This document shows, one piece after another, positions 16,851-25,490 of a stretch of DNA of 64,000 nucleotides. The notes beneath the pieces were generated by a model. That model ran no database searches. It was not told where the DNA came from and saw nothing but the letters and a program-made list of their open reading frames with translations. The translations under genes and the position numbers were made by a program. How positions within the stretch are numbered: the first letter of the stretch is position 1; each line of letters starts with the position of its first letter. Origin of the DNA: a virus; the IMG/VR virus record IMGVR_UViG_3300017991_000060, positions 53,866 through 117,865 of that record. One strand, given 5' to 3'.

Positions 16851-18077
16851 CTACGCCTCCACCTCATCGATCCCGTAGATGACGATGGCCGCCCACGTCC
16901 CGGGGAACTCGATACCATCCACCAGATAGACGCGCATGTACATGAGCTGAGATGACAGGAGCGGGATGGAGGACATGTACTCGACCCGATGGATGTTGAC
17001 CTTGAGCGCCCCCATCCCACGGGGGGCAGCGCCCCCATGGGGCTCGATCTGCGGGTAGCTTCCATGCGCCCAATTGATGAGATCCCACATCGTCTTGACG
17101 TAGGTCGGGCGGCGGATGGGCTGGCCGTTCGGGGGCGCGGCGCCAGCGTAGACGTTCATCGTGATGGTATCCGCGAGCTCCACGTCGTCCGACGCTTGGA
17201 CCTCCACACGGTCGATGATGGCCTTCCGGCCCGGCGCCGGAACCACCACTACGCACGCGCACCCATCCTCCGGGACGTAGTAGTAGGTGGCCGTGATGGC
17301 GGCGCCGTCGGCCGGTGCCTGGTAGAACGTGATGGTCCCGGTCACGTAGTCGATCTCGTAATCGCCGCCGGAATCCGCGCCGAACGCACGTTCGATCTGC
17401 TCGATGCCGCCCACCTTCACGATGGGCACGAACCCGGAGAGAGGCCCAGCGAAACAGTTGGGGTCCGTGTCCGGGTCGGGGTACTTGTACCCGTCGCCCA
17501 TCGCGCGGTAGGCGCCATCCCAATTTGGGATGTCGTCCTCCTCCGAGACCTTGCCGTGGCTCAAGTCGAGGATGCGCTCGGCCGCGTTGGCGTTCGTCCC
17601 GTGGGCGAGGTCGAAGTCCGTGGTGGCACCGTCGCCGGTTCCCACGGCCTCGTCCTCGACCTTGGTGGCGTCAGACCGCCACGTCGTCTTGTCGCAGAGG
17701 TTGATGGAGAAGCCGTAGACCCGGTTATGCTCCAAGCCATCTGGCCGTCGGACATGCACGCCGGGCTTGTTCGCCACCACCACGGGCCGAGCTGCTACCG
17801 CCGAGGGTGAATCGTCGTGTGCCGCGATCAGCCCGCCCGCCGGGGCTGTCTCGTCGCCATCAAGGGTGGTCTTGTCCCCTGCCGGGAGGTCGGCCCGGAA
17901 CACGATGGTCGCCACCCCGCCCACGGTCCTGCCCGCGCCATCCCGCACGCCACCCGACACGTCCACGCGGTCCACGGCCACGGTGATCGCGGATGCGCGT
18001 ATCTCCTCCACCAATCGGGCCGCATTGACGGCACCCCCGGGGAAGTCCACGGAAACATCGTAGCTGAACGAGGCCAT
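16851..18077 (-). CDS. Virion structural protein with one IDY-TG module
   Basis: The 408-aa protein is beta-rich and has no domain I can name. Residues 214-268 contain GGDYEIDYVTGTITFYQAP followed by AITATYYYVPEDG, one copy of the module repeated in other virion proteins of this phage. The C-terminal part (AIIDRVEVQASDDVELADT, then SQLMYMRVYLVDG and TWAAIVIYGIDE) looks like a second beta-sandwich. ATG 18077 is preceded by GAGGT and overlaps the upstream TAA. Together with the three genes before it, it may form neck, collar or tail appendages. Confidence 0.5.
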   Translation of the reverse strand: MASFSYDVSVDFPGGAVNAARLVEEIRASAITVAVDRVDVSGGVRDGAGRTVGGVATIVFRADLPAGDKTTLDGDETAPAGGLIAAHDDSPSAVAARPVVVANKPGVHVRRPDGLEHNRVYGFSINLCDKTTWRSDATKVEDEAVGTGDGATTDFDLAHGTNANAAERILDLSHGKVSEEDDIPNWDGAYRAMGDGYKYPDPDTDPNCFAGPLSGFVPIVKVGGIEQIERAFGADSGGDYEIDYVTGTITFYQAPADGAAITATYYYVPEDGCACVVVVPAPGRKAIIDRVEVQASDDVELADTITMNVYAGAAPPNGQPIRRPTYVKTMWDLINWAHGSYPQIEPHGGAAPRGMGALKVNIHRVEYMSSIPLLSSQLMYMRVYLVDGIEFPGTWAAIVIYGIDEVEA

Positions 18078-18709
18078 TAGAACCTCACCACCTGGAATGT
18101 ACATGGCACGCGGCCTGTGCTCGCGAAGATGGTGACGCTACCCCCACCTGCCGAGACCACGTACTCCATACGGAACTGCGTCGGGACGGCGTTGGGCAGT
18201 TGCACGGCCGTCACGAACGAAAAGATCACCTCATCAGTGCTGTCGGGTTCCTCGTACACGGTACCCCGCGCCGCCCCGCTGACCCTGGCCCACGACCCGC
18301 TGTTGTCATGTGCGACATCGAACCCGTAGCGGCTCCCACTGCCCACCGAGTTGTCGAACGTGCCGGCGACGGATACCAGCACCCACTCCCCGGCCGAGGG
18401 TGTGAATGCCGCGAGCGTGGTGCCCGGTACGGCGACGAACGCCGTGCTCGTGGTGGTCTTGTCCCCATTAAGTAGGCGGCCCCCAAGCACTTGGCTGATC
18501 CCGCCGGTCCCCCCGACACCGACCTGCCTCCATACCGCCGCGCCCGCCGAAGCATCGGCACACCAGTACACCTGCCCGGCGGATATGTCCACCCACATAC
18601 TGCCGGGGGAGTAGCCCTGGGTCACATCGTCGGATGCCGTGGGGGCCGTCGTGGCGGCACGGTTGTCCCGCACCCGGTCCAGCGTCTTCAGCGTCGGGTC
18701 GAAGCCCAC
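18077..18709 (-). CDS. Tail-fibre-like virion protein
   Basis: The 210-aa protein starts with GTG at 18709. Residues 25-62 read ASDDVTQGYSPGSMWVDIS then GQVYWCADASAGAAVWRQV, a segment often found in phage tail fibres and receptor-binding proteins (a G-x-x-W-x-D strand followed by a C/S-A-D-A...AVW strand). The rest is a C-terminal beta-sandwich-like domain with FTPSAGEWVLVSVAGTFDN and TFQVVRF at the end. This outline resembles a C1q/TNF-like or collar-type head, but I cannot fix the family. Confidence 0.5.
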   Translation of the reverse strand: MGFDPTLKTLDRVRDNRAATTAPTASDDVTQGYSPGSMWVDISAGQVYWCADASAGAAVWRQVGVGGTGGISQVLGGRLLNGDKTTTSTAFVAVPGTTLAAFTPSAGEWVLVSVAGTFDNSVGSGSRYGFDVAHDNSGSWARVSGAARGTVYEEPDSTDEVIFSFVTAVQLPNAVPTQFRMEYVVSAGGGSVTIFASTGRVPCTFQVVRF

Positions 18710-18721
18710 GGCGACCTCCTG

Positions 18722-19825
18722 CTAGTAGGCGGACGGCATCCGGAGGTACAGCGTCTCACCGGGGAACAGGACGTGGCTGAACGCGATCTGCGTGGCGCTC
18801 ACCCAGTACGCGTCCCTGGGCGTGCCCGCACCGACACCCCTGGACTCCTGCCGGCCGTTGCGGTCGATGATGATCCGCTCGTCGTCGCGGAACTCCGCTC
18901 CGCTGGCGGGGAGAGCGATGGTTCCGTAGGACGCGGCGAGTGTGGTCCGCGCTCCGGCTGTGGTGAAGGCGCCGGTGTTGATGTTGAGAGGATCTCCCGC
19001 CGCAATGATAGCGCCCGCCGTGATGTCGAACTCTTTGAACGGCAGCCTGGGGGACGAACTGCCGGGGTCGATGATCGATGGGAGAGCGCCGCCCGAGAGG
19101 AGGGCACCACGGTTGAGCCCGTAGAAGTTCCGTTGCCTCGGGAGGCTGAAATGGTACGTGCCTGCCGGCAAGGTGGTCGCGGTGATGATATCCGTGGTCT
19201 TGTCGATGTAGACGAAGGACATCTGGAGGTTCTCGCTACCGACCCCGGCGATGGCCACCCCATCCGCCGAGCCCGAAACCACCTGGAGGAGCCCGAAAAT
19301 CTGCTCCCCGGTGGGGGTCTCGGGGTGGTCGTTTGTGCCAGCGTCGAGGATCGAACACCGGTTGAGGAGCACACCGTCACCGTCACTGGCGGTGCTCAGG
19401 CCAACGCCCAAGGTGCCGGCGACGGTGAAGTTAGCCTCGTCGGCCGCCACGTAGCCGCCGTCCTCCGTGGACGCCGGGCCTACCGCCACCGTGCCGGCAC
19501 CGCCCACCAGAAGGGTGGCGGGGATGAGCGCCCCGCTGGCCGCCGCGCCGAGGACGAAGTCCTGCGTACCAGGCAACGGGGGCATGTCAAAGGCGAGGAT
19601 CTTGTCATGGATCTGTTTCAGCCCGAAGTTGTCGAGGAGGGCATCGAACCAGTTCCCCGCCCCCGCGCCGTCATTGTGCCGCATGAGCATCGAGCGGATG
19701 GCGTTCAGGTCGAACTCCATGTGCTCGCTGCCGGCACCCGGCGTCTCCAGGCTAGCGCCCGGGGAGAAGGTGTCGTCGTAGGTCCGCGAGGACCTGAGTT
19801 GAGTCGTTTGTTCCAAAAGGCTCAT
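18722..19825 (-). CDS. Virion protein with C-terminal module shared with its neighbour
   Basis: The 367-aa protein has a polar N-terminus (AIRSMLMRHNDGAGAGNWFDA), a long beta-rich middle and a C-terminal module: LPASGAEFRDDERIIIDRNG, then RGVG, AYWVSATQIAFSHVLFPGE and LYLRMP. The neighbouring 195-aa protein ends with the same pattern, so the two share a domain and may act together as neck or fibre components. No enzyme motif is visible. Start is ATG 19825; the stop TAG is followed by the GTG-started fibre-like gene. Confidence 0.45.
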   Translation of the reverse strand: MSLLEQTTQLRSSRTYDDTFSPGASLETPGAGSEHMEFDLNAIRSMLMRHNDGAGAGNWFDALLDNFGLKQIHDKILAFDMPPLPGTQDFVLGAAASGALIPATLLVGGAGTVAVGPASTEDGGYVAADEANFTVAGTLGVGLSTASDGDGVLLNRCSILDAGTNDHPETPTGEQIFGLLQVVSGSADGVAIAGVGSENLQMSFVYIDKTTDIITATTLPAGTYHFSLPRQRNFYGLNRGALLSGGALPSIIDPGSSSPRLPFKEFDITAGAIIAAGDPLNINTGAFTTAGARTTLAASYGTIALPASGAEFRDDERIIIDRNGRQESRGVGAGTPRDAYWVSATQIAFSHVLFPGETLYLRMPSAY

Positions 19826-19834
19826 CGTTCTCTC

Positions 19835-20422
19835 CTACACCGGCGATGGGGAAGGCGGCGCGATAGGTGCCCTCACCATCACTTGGTTGCCAGCGAAGAT
19901 CGTCCGATCCAGCGCGAGCTGCACCGTCGAAACCCATTGCGCTTCCCCGAACCCTACCCCGCGCCCACGCCTCATTTCCTGCCCGTTCAGCGTCACTTCG
20001 ATGCGCCCGTCGTCCTCGAAATCGAGGCCGGACGCCGGAAGGAGGATGACAGGCTGACCGGGTGCCTGTAGAGCCGGGGTGTCTCCAATCACCGTCGCCG
20101 CTCCGCCAGCGTACGACCCGTCCTGGATGTTGATGGGCATGTTGGGCGGTACCGGAGCGCCGGAAAACGTGAGCGTCACCTCTACGAGCTGCCCACCGGC
20201 GTTCACCTTCGCCTGGAGGTCCTCGTCGAGCTCGCTCTCCGCCACCTTGGTACCGGACTCCGACGCCGGGTCGCCCGCCATGAGATCACGGTCCTTCGGG
20301 CCGATGGCGCGCGTGTTCCTGAAGGTGCGGCTGTCGAGCGTCCTCTGGGCGGCGTCGAGCGCGGCCTGGGACTCGCCGTAGGCGTCCTCGCGATCCTGCT
20401 CTCGGATCACCTTCTCCGTCAT
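19835..20422 (-). CDS. Virion protein, short relative of the following gene
   Basis: The 195-aa protein has a charged helical N-terminus (VIREQDREDAYGESQAALDA) and a beta-rich C-terminal half: LPASGLDFEDDGRIEVTLNG, RRGRGVGFGEAQWVSTVQLA, then TIFAGNQVMVRAP. The C-terminal pattern is also found in the next protein. The start ATG 20422 overlaps the TGA of the head-completion-like gene in an ATGA junction, so translation is likely coupled. Function is unknown beyond a structural role. Confidence 0.45.
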   Translation of the reverse strand: MTEKVIREQDREDAYGESQAALDAAQRTLDSRTFRNTRAIGPKDRDLMAGDPASESGTKVAESELDEDLQAKVNAGGQLVEVTLTFSGAPVPPNMPINIQDGSYAGGAATVIGDTPALQAPGQPVILLPASGLDFEDDGRIEVTLNGQEMRRGRGVGFGEAQWVSTVQLALDRTIFAGNQVMVRAPIAPPSPSPV

Positions 20423-21189
20423 CCGATGTACCCCATCGGCGGGTACGAGGTGAGCGCCGTCTGGAGCTTCTCCTCGACCTCCCGCCACTCTTCCTTCGCC
20501 TCCGTGCGTAGGTCGGCGGCGTCCGTCTGAATCTCCCCGGCCGGTCCTGGGATCGGCCCCCGACTCCCCTGGACACGGGCGAGGATCATCTTGGCCGCGG
20601 CCACACTCGCCCGACGGAAGTAGTGCTGCTGGTCGTACGTGATGTCCTGTAGGCGTCGATCACGCGAGGCGAGGACCATCGCCACGACGCTCTGCCCAGG
20701 CGCGGTGATCCAGAGCTCCCGAGTTTCCGGGTTCCAATGCCACGCGGGCCTGGTGCCGAGCATCCGCTCGTAGGTCCGCTGGCCCATGCTGAACTCGAAG
20801 TACAACCGAGGACCCTGGTACCCCCACCTGGAGATGAACACGTCGCCCGACGGCGTGGTGGCGAGGCCGGAAGTGCGCTGGTCGCGGTCCACGAAACGAA
20901 CATCAAGGATGTTCCGAACGAACCCGATGGGGTACCGCCGGTTGTCCAACCTGGCCTCGTCCGCGAAGAAGGTGATGCGGTAGCCGCCCTCCCCGGTGGG
21001 GGAGGGCACCTCGAACGGGTACCACGCCTTCATCGGCCGGTACATGTTCCAGAGATCGAGGGCGCGGGAGAGGGCAGCGTCCAGGTTGCGTTCGGAAAGG
21101 TCGGGATCCACCCCATCCCCTCCGAGGTCGCCCAGGATGATCTGCCGCCACTCGTCGCGCGTGCGATGGGTGGGGAGTGTCTCGCTCAC
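20419..21189 (-). CDS. Putative head completion / neck protein (gp13-like position)
   Basis: The 256-aa protein lies three genes after the major capsid gene, where head-completion and neck proteins are encoded. It begins with GTG (21189). The N-terminal helices (RDEWRQIILGDLGG, LDAALSRALDLWNMYRP) precede a central region with YRITFFADEARL and FVRNILDVRFVDRDQR; the C-terminal helices (YFRRASVAAAKMILARV) end in a polar tail. T4 gp13-type proteins have similar size and alternation, but no diagnostic motif is visible, so position carries most of the weight. Confidence 0.5.
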   Translation of the reverse strand: MSETLPTHRTRDEWRQIILGDLGGDGVDPDLSERNLDAALSRALDLWNMYRPMKAWYPFEVPSPTGEGGYRITFFADEARLDNRRYPIGFVRNILDVRFVDRDQRTSGLATTPSGDVFISRWGYQGPRLYFEFSMGQRTYERMLGTRPAWHWNPETRELWITAPGQSVVAMVLASRDRRLQDITYDQQHYFRRASVAAAKMILARVQGSRGPIPGPAGEIQTDAADLRTEAKEEWREVEEKLQTALTSYPPMGYIG

Positions 21190-21202
21190 GCGACCCTCCT
21201 AC

Positions 21203-21712
21203 CTACAAGCCAATCTCCTCCGAGAGCCTGGTCCGCAAGTCCTCGACGGTGCCTTCGGACTCGACGCCCAGGGCCTCGGCCAGCTTGATGAGCTCAGCCT
21301 TCCGCATGACGAAAAGCTGCCGCTTCGACGTAGGGAGATCCACCTCCCCCTCGTCCTCGGCGGGCTCCTCCTCGGCCTTGGGCGGCTCCACCGGGGGCGG
21401 GATGTCCTCGCCGCCCTTGCGGCCCACCTTCTCGGTGCTCGGGGGAAGGGGCGGAGGCGTGGTCGCCTTGGCCGCCTCGGCCGCCTTGACGGCCTCGGGG
21501 CAGTCGTCGGTGGACTGACCCTCCTCACCACGGCCGCGCGGCTTGGGGGCCGCCGGACGGCTCCCAGGCGGCTCCTCCGTCGGCACGCTGATGTAGCGGT
21601 TGGGGATGTGCTTCGACGCCTCCCGGCTGACCTTGGTGTCCTTCAGGTACGTGCGCGCCTGAGCGCCGTGACGGCCGCCGTGCGAGACGATGACGTTCTG
21701 CCGTGCCTTCAC
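21203..21712 (-). CDS. Small protein with C-terminal SAP/HeH-like domain
   Basis: The 169-aa protein starts at GTG 21712 behind a GGAGG ribosome site. The N-terminus is basic (HGGRHGAQARTYLKDTK), the middle is a Pro/Glu-rich linker with PPPLPPS and PPPVEPPKAEEEPAE, and the last 35 residues, RKAELIKLAEALGVESEGTV then EDLRTRL, form the helix-extension-helix pattern of SAP, HeH and LEM-like DNA-binding motifs. Similar small proteins follow capsid genes in other phages. A role in head maturation or in binding packaged DNA is inferred. Confidence 0.5.
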   Translation of the reverse strand: MKARQNVIVSHGGRHGAQARTYLKDTKVSREASKHIPNRYISVPTEEPPGSRPAAPKPRGRGEEGQSTDDCPEAVKAAEAAKATTPPPLPPSTEKVGRKGGEDIPPPVEPPKAEEEPAEDEGEVDLPTSKRQLFVMRKAELIKLAEALGVESEGTVEDLRTRLSEEIGL

Positions 21713-21722
21713 GCCTACCTCC

Positions 21723-22271
21723 TTAGTCGATACCCTGCGCGGCCCTCTCCAGCTCGCCCATGGCGACGGTCTTGTCCGAGATGGGCGGGGGAACCCGGCC
21801 CTCCGCCGCCCGCTTGCGCGCCTTGAGCACCCAGTCGGGAGCCCGGTCGCCCGTGCGGACCTGGCGCACCTTGTCAAGTTCGAGGAGACGGGCGAGGGGG
21901 AGATCCACCACGCGCGCCAGCCCAAGGTTGATGGGCTGGTTGATCTGCTCCACATAGTAGGCTCCCTGGCGACGGTCGCCCACGTCGATGCGGGGGTTGT
22001 CTTGCTTCACCGCGGGCACGCCCTCGGCCGCGACCATCACCGTGCGCGAGCTGGCGTTAATGATGATGTCGCCGGGGCAGCACTGGCCCTCGACCTGGGC
22101 GCAGTCCGGGATGGGCCGGATCTCGGGGAGCGGTGCCCTCGGGTCGAGCCCCATCAGCTCACGCTGTAGGGCCTCGTATTTCTTCGTGTCGAAGTCCGGG
22201 TGCCGGGGGCACTCCGGCGCGTGATCGCGCGAGTTCCAGTCGTAAACGCCCTTCTTCTTCACGTCAGCCAT
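21723..22271 (-). CDS. Hypothetical protein following the major capsid gene
   Basis: The 182-aa protein is the first gene after the capsid terminator hairpin. The N-terminus is basic and Cys/His-containing (SRDHAPECPRHPDFD), the middle has IPDCAQVEGQCCPGDIIINA, then YYVEQINQPINLGLARVVDL, and the C-terminus is helical (ARLLELDKVRQVR). I recognise no family. It may be a head decoration or head-tail joining factor, judged only by its place. It is one of five genes that end in TAA. Confidence 0.4.
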   Translation of the reverse strand: MADVKKKGVYDWNSRDHAPECPRHPDFDTKKYEALQRELMGLDPRAPLPEIRPIPDCAQVEGQCCPGDIIINASSRTVMVAAEGVPAVKQDNPRIDVGDRRQGAYYVEQINQPINLGLARVVDLPLARLLELDKVRQVRTGDRAPDWVLKARKRAAEGRVPPPISDKTVAMGELERAAQGID

Positions 22272-22346
22272 CTTTCTCCGCCTCCTATGTAGGGTTCCGA
22301 GCCTTCAGTCTAGCATACCCCCAGAGAGCGGTTCCAGTACACGGGA

Positions 22347-22370
22347 CGAGCCCGACCGAAGCCGGGCTCG
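22347..22370 (-). terminator. UUCG-capped hairpin downstream of the capsid gene
   Basis: On the minus strand the arms CGAGCCCG and CGGGCTCG pair perfectly, extended inward by a G-U and a C-G pair to a UUCG tetraloop. It lies 41 bases after the capsid stop at 22411. UUCG loops make very stable hairpins. There is no clear T-run, so it may slow polymerase or protect the abundant capsid mRNA 3' end, while allowing some read-through into the neck genes. Confidence 0.65.
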
Positions 22371-22410
22371 CACACCTACGCGATTGATCGCAACCAGCCT
22401 AGAGGCCGTC

Positions 22411-23871
22411 CTAGAGGCCCGTCACCTGGAAGGTGGCGATGTGGTCGCTGTCCACGATCTTGATGGCGTACTCCGTGAGGAGCGCGAAGTCCTTGCGGAA
22501 GGCGCGCGTGTGGATCGGAGCCTTGTAGAGATCGATGTAGTTCCCCATGACGGCCGCGGTGGAGACGAACTCCGCGCCGCGGTGCGTGAGGAGGCCCTGG
22601 TCGCGGGCGAACGTCGGGTCCGCGAACACGTCGATCCCTTGCTTCGTCAGGCGGCCGACGTACCGCGGCCCGGCCACGCCGTCGTTCGCGTACTTCTGGC
22701 CCTCGAACCCGTCCTGGTAGGCCACCGCGAAGAGGATGCTCGGGTGGATCACCATGACGTTCGGGTGGACCGTCTGGGTGGCTTCCCACACGAGGTCCTG
22801 GAGCCGCTGGATGAAGATCGCCAGCGTCTTCAGGTGGTCGCGGTAGGAGACGCCGACCGGGGCCGTGTTGTCCCAGACCAGCGCGCCGCCCGTGGCGTTG
22901 TTGTAGAGGGTGTTCACGACGTGCTTGAACTTCTCCTGGTTGATGAGCCGCGCGCCCGCCTCGATGATGGTGGGCTCCGCGTCGATCCCGAAGTCGTTCA
23001 TGAAGTCGATGACGGCCTGGTGCGACCAGGAGGCACCGAGCGCCCGCGGGAGCGCCTCAACGGTTTCCGCCCGGAGGAGGATGCCGTACTCGGGGAGCTG
23101 GAGGGCCGCCTCGATGTTGTACTGGTAGTCGCACGCCACCGCGCCCGAAGTCGCCGCCGCGAAGCGGACGCTCACCGCGCGGGTGAGGTAGTCGATGGAG
23201 TTCGTGAACCCGCCGCCGGGCGCGCCCACGTTGCCGATAAGGTTCCCGTTCCGGTCGTCGCGGATGACCTGGGTGCCGTCCGTCATGACGAAGGTGCCGG
23301 GGATGATCGGCCCGTACCCGACGTTGACGTTGTAGGTCGCGGAACCAGCCACGCCGACAACCTCGCCGGGGATGTTGTTGCTGCTGAAGTCCTGGGTGCC
23401 GCGGAACCCGGCCAGGGCATCGAACATCTTCGCGCGGTCGGGGATGTTGCCCTTCCCGCGCTCCGTCACGATGTCCAAGTAGTGGATACGGGCGCTCTTG
23501 CTGGGGAGCGGCTGCACCGAGATCACCCGGTCGATGATGTCGTCCGCCTGGGCGCTCGCGATGAGGGCGAGTCCGTTCTTGATCCAGGCCGGGATCGACG
23601 CCCGCGAAGTCTCCTCCAGCCTACCGGCGGAGAAGTCACCGAGGGTCTGCTTCAGGAAGTTCTCCATCAGCATCGCCGTGCGGACGGCCTTCATGGGGTC
23701 GATGTGCCCGGTGTGGTCCTCCAGGATCTCCATCGGGTTCATCGTCTTGGAAATGTTGTAGTCCGGGAGGCTGAACCTCCGGTACTTCTCGACCAGCGCC
23801 CGCTTGGACTGCACGAGACGTTCCTCGATGCTGCGGGCGCGCTGAATCTGCTTCCTGGTGGCGAGAGGCAT
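22411..23871 (-). CDS. Major capsid protein, T4 gp23-like with inserted module
   Basis: The 486-aa protein follows the protease and scaffold-like genes, as in T4-type head clusters. The N-terminal 45 residues are basic and end in FSLPDYNISKT. Later come ASIPAWIKNGLALIASAQ, then VEALPRALGASWSHQAVIDF, LKTLAIFIQRLQDLVWEAT and HPNVMVIHPSILFAVAYQDG, an HK97-fold gp23-like outline, ending with ALLTEYAIKIVDSDHIATFQ. Residues 189-252 (IPGTFVMTDGTQVIRDDRNG ... SIDYLTRAVSV) are an inserted IDY-type module. The protein forms the icosahedral shell. A stable hairpin follows the gene. Confidence 0.9.
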   Translation of the reverse strand: MPLATRKQIQRARSIEERLVQSKRALVEKYRRFSLPDYNISKTMNPMEILEDHTGHIDPMKAVRTAMLMENFLKQTLGDFSAGRLEETSRASIPAWIKNGLALIASAQADDIIDRVISVQPLPSKSARIHYLDIVTERGKGNIPDRAKMFDALAGFRGTQDFSSNNIPGEVVGVAGSATYNVNVGYGPIIPGTFVMTDGTQVIRDDRNGNLIGNVGAPGGGFTNSIDYLTRAVSVRFAAATSGAVACDYQYNIEAALQLPEYGILLRAETVEALPRALGASWSHQAVIDFMNDFGIDAEPTIIEAGARLINQEKFKHVVNTLYNNATGGALVWDNTAPVGVSYRDHLKTLAIFIQRLQDLVWEATQTVHPNVMVIHPSILFAVAYQDGFEGQKYANDGVAGPRYVGRLTKQGIDVFADPTFARDQGLLTHRGAEFVSTAAVMGNYIDLYKAPIHTRAFRKDFALLTEYAIKIVDSDHIATFQVTGL

Positions 23872-23904
23872 ATCCTCTTTCCTCCTTCTTTCTACGAAGC
23901 CCTA

Positions 23905-25479
23905 CTACTCGCCAAGCGACGACGCCCGCGCCTGGCTCGCCTCGCGCTGACGCATACGATGCGCCTTCGCGCGGCTGAACGTGTCGGCTTCAGCCGACTC
24001 GCTCAGGGTGTCCAGGGGCGCGCCGTCCGATTCCGTCAGCGGGCCGGTGGGCGCTCCGGGAGTGGCCGTGCTGGTCACACTGGCCTTCCTGGTCGCCGCC
24101 GTCCCGAGCGGAGCCGAACCGCTCGCCTCATGGATCGCGTGCACGAGAGCGTTGGCCTCCGCCTCCAACACCTCGACATCCTTGCACTCCGCGAGGCGGC
24201 CTTCCAGCCTACGGAGCTCGGGGTGATCCCGCATGAGCTCCTCCATCTTGTGCTGGACCGCCATCTCGGAAACCAGTCCGCGGAGGGTGGCGTTCTCCCG
24301 CTCCAGGCTCCCGATCTCGTCCTGGAAGTAGGATTCCGCCGCCTCACGCTTCCGGCGTTGCCGTGCGATCTTCCCGATGTTCCGCGGTTTGGAAAGCCGC
24401 TTTCCGGTCTTGCCGCCCTTGCCCTTCGACGCCTTGCGAAGCGCGGCGCGCTTCTTCTTCTTGCCCTTCGCAGCGATGCGCTGGCCGTCGTCACGGGCTG
24501 GGCCGATCTTCAGCCCGTACTTCCGGGCGTACTCGGCGCGGTGCTTCGCCGCCCAGGGCATGTCGAACTCCTCGGAGTCGGGGTCGAACATCTTGGCGAA
24601 CATGGACCGCATGGAGCCAGCGCCCTTCGGACCCTTCTTCTCGTCGAGGTCGTACTCGTCGTAGTCCTCGGTGAGCAGGTTCCGCGGCCCGTAGGTGACG
24701 GACTCGGCGGCGGCCTTCCGCTTGGACTTCTTCGGCTTGGTCTTGGTCATACCAAGCATCTTGGCGATGTCGCGGCGCTTGCCGGTGCGCTTCCCGGTCT
24801 TGCCGCCCTTGCCCTTCGACTGCTGGCGCTTCTTGCGCCGGAGCTCCAGGGCCTTCTTCCCGGCGGCCGGGACGCGAAGGCCGTCGCGGGCCATCTTCAC
24901 CTGGAGGCCGTACCGCCGGGCGTACTCGGCGCGGTGCTCCGCCGCCCAGGGCATGTCGAACTCCTCACTCTCGGGGTCCCACATCTTGGCGAACATGGAC
25001 CGCATGGAGCCAGCGCCCTTCGGACCCTTCTTCTCGGTGATGTAGCCGCCCGTCTCGAACACGTCCGCGAAGGCGGCCTCAGCCAGCTCCTCGGGGGCGG
25101 CGAGGGCGTACATCGCCTGGTTGAGCTGGGCGCGTACGTAGGGGTCATCCCGCGGGTCCTCGTACTCGGACTCGTACCCTTCGGTGAAATCCTCGATGTC
25201 GAGGTCCTCGTCCTCGTCGTACTCCGCGAGGAACCCGGCACGCCGAACGAGGTCGCCCTCATCGTCGTACTCTTGCATCTCGATCAGGCGGTCCTGGCCG
25301 TTGAAGATGAAGTGGACCCAGCCGCCCGTGCTCCTATTGTCGGCCCGGAACGCGTAGGCCGGTTGCAGCACACTCATTTCAAAAACCTCCTCTTCCTCCT
25401 CGTCGTCGTCCCACTCAGGGCCGCCGGGAGGGGCGTAGGCCCTTTCGGTACCGTACCAGGGATCGGCTGGGAAGCCCAT
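23905..25479 (-). CDS. Putative prohead core / scaffold protein with internal duplication
   Basis: The 524-aa protein lies between the protease and the capsid gene, the usual place of a scaffold. It alternates acidic stretches (residues 24-33, 85-112) and very basic ones (210-255, 337-378). Residues 149-241 and 280-372 are two copies of one unit: KKGPKGAGSMRSMFAKM, SEEFDMPWAA, HRAEYAR, then SKGKGGKTGKR. At 385-430 is a coiled coil (SLERENATLRGLVSEMAVQH) and the end is Ser/Thr/Ala-rich. The motif AES appears after each copy (258-260, 381-383). Scaffold function is inferred from position and composition. ATG 25479 has a GAGGTGA ribosome site. Confidence 0.6.
   Translation of the reverse strand: MGFPADPWYGTERAYAPPGGPEWDDDEEEEEVFEMSVLQPAYAFRADNRSTGGWVHFIFNGQDRLIEMQEYDDEGDLVRRAGFLAEYDEDEDLDIEDFTEGYESEYEDPRDDPYVRAQLNQAMYALAAPEELAEAAFADVFETGGYITEKKGPKGAGSMRSMFAKMWDPESEEFDMPWAAEHRAEYARRYGLQVKMARDGLRVPAAGKKALELRRKKRQQSKGKGGKTGKRTGKRRDIAKMLGMTKTKPKKSKRKAAAESVTYGPRNLLTEDYDEYDLDEKKGPKGAGSMRSMFAKMFDPDSEEFDMPWAAKHRAEYARKYGLKIGPARDDGQRIAAKGKKKKRAALRKASKGKGGKTGKRLSKPRNIGKIARQRRKREAAESYFQDEIGSLERENATLRGLVSEMAVQHKMEELMRDHPELRRLEGRLAECKDVEVLEAEANALVHAIHEASGSAPLGTAATRKASVTSTATPGAPTGPLTESDGAPLDTLSESAEADTFSRAKAHRMRQREASQARASSLGE
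24588..24643 (-). repeat. 56-bp exact direct repeat, copy 2 (as transcribed)
   Basis: This stretch is identical base for base to 24981-25036, 393 bases away, which is 131 codons, so the reading frame is kept. It encodes the KKGPKGAGSMRSMFAKM block of the scaffold-like protein. Flanking sequence is also nearly identical, showing a recent in-frame duplication. Confidence 0.9.
24981..25036 (-). repeat. 56-bp exact direct repeat, copy 1 (as transcribed)
   Basis: Partner of 24588-24643 inside the same gene. A further 27-base exact match that encodes the GKGGKTGKR block lies in each copy (near 24403 and 24793 on the plus strand). Confidence 0.9.
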
Positions 25480-25490
25480 GCCCGTTCACC

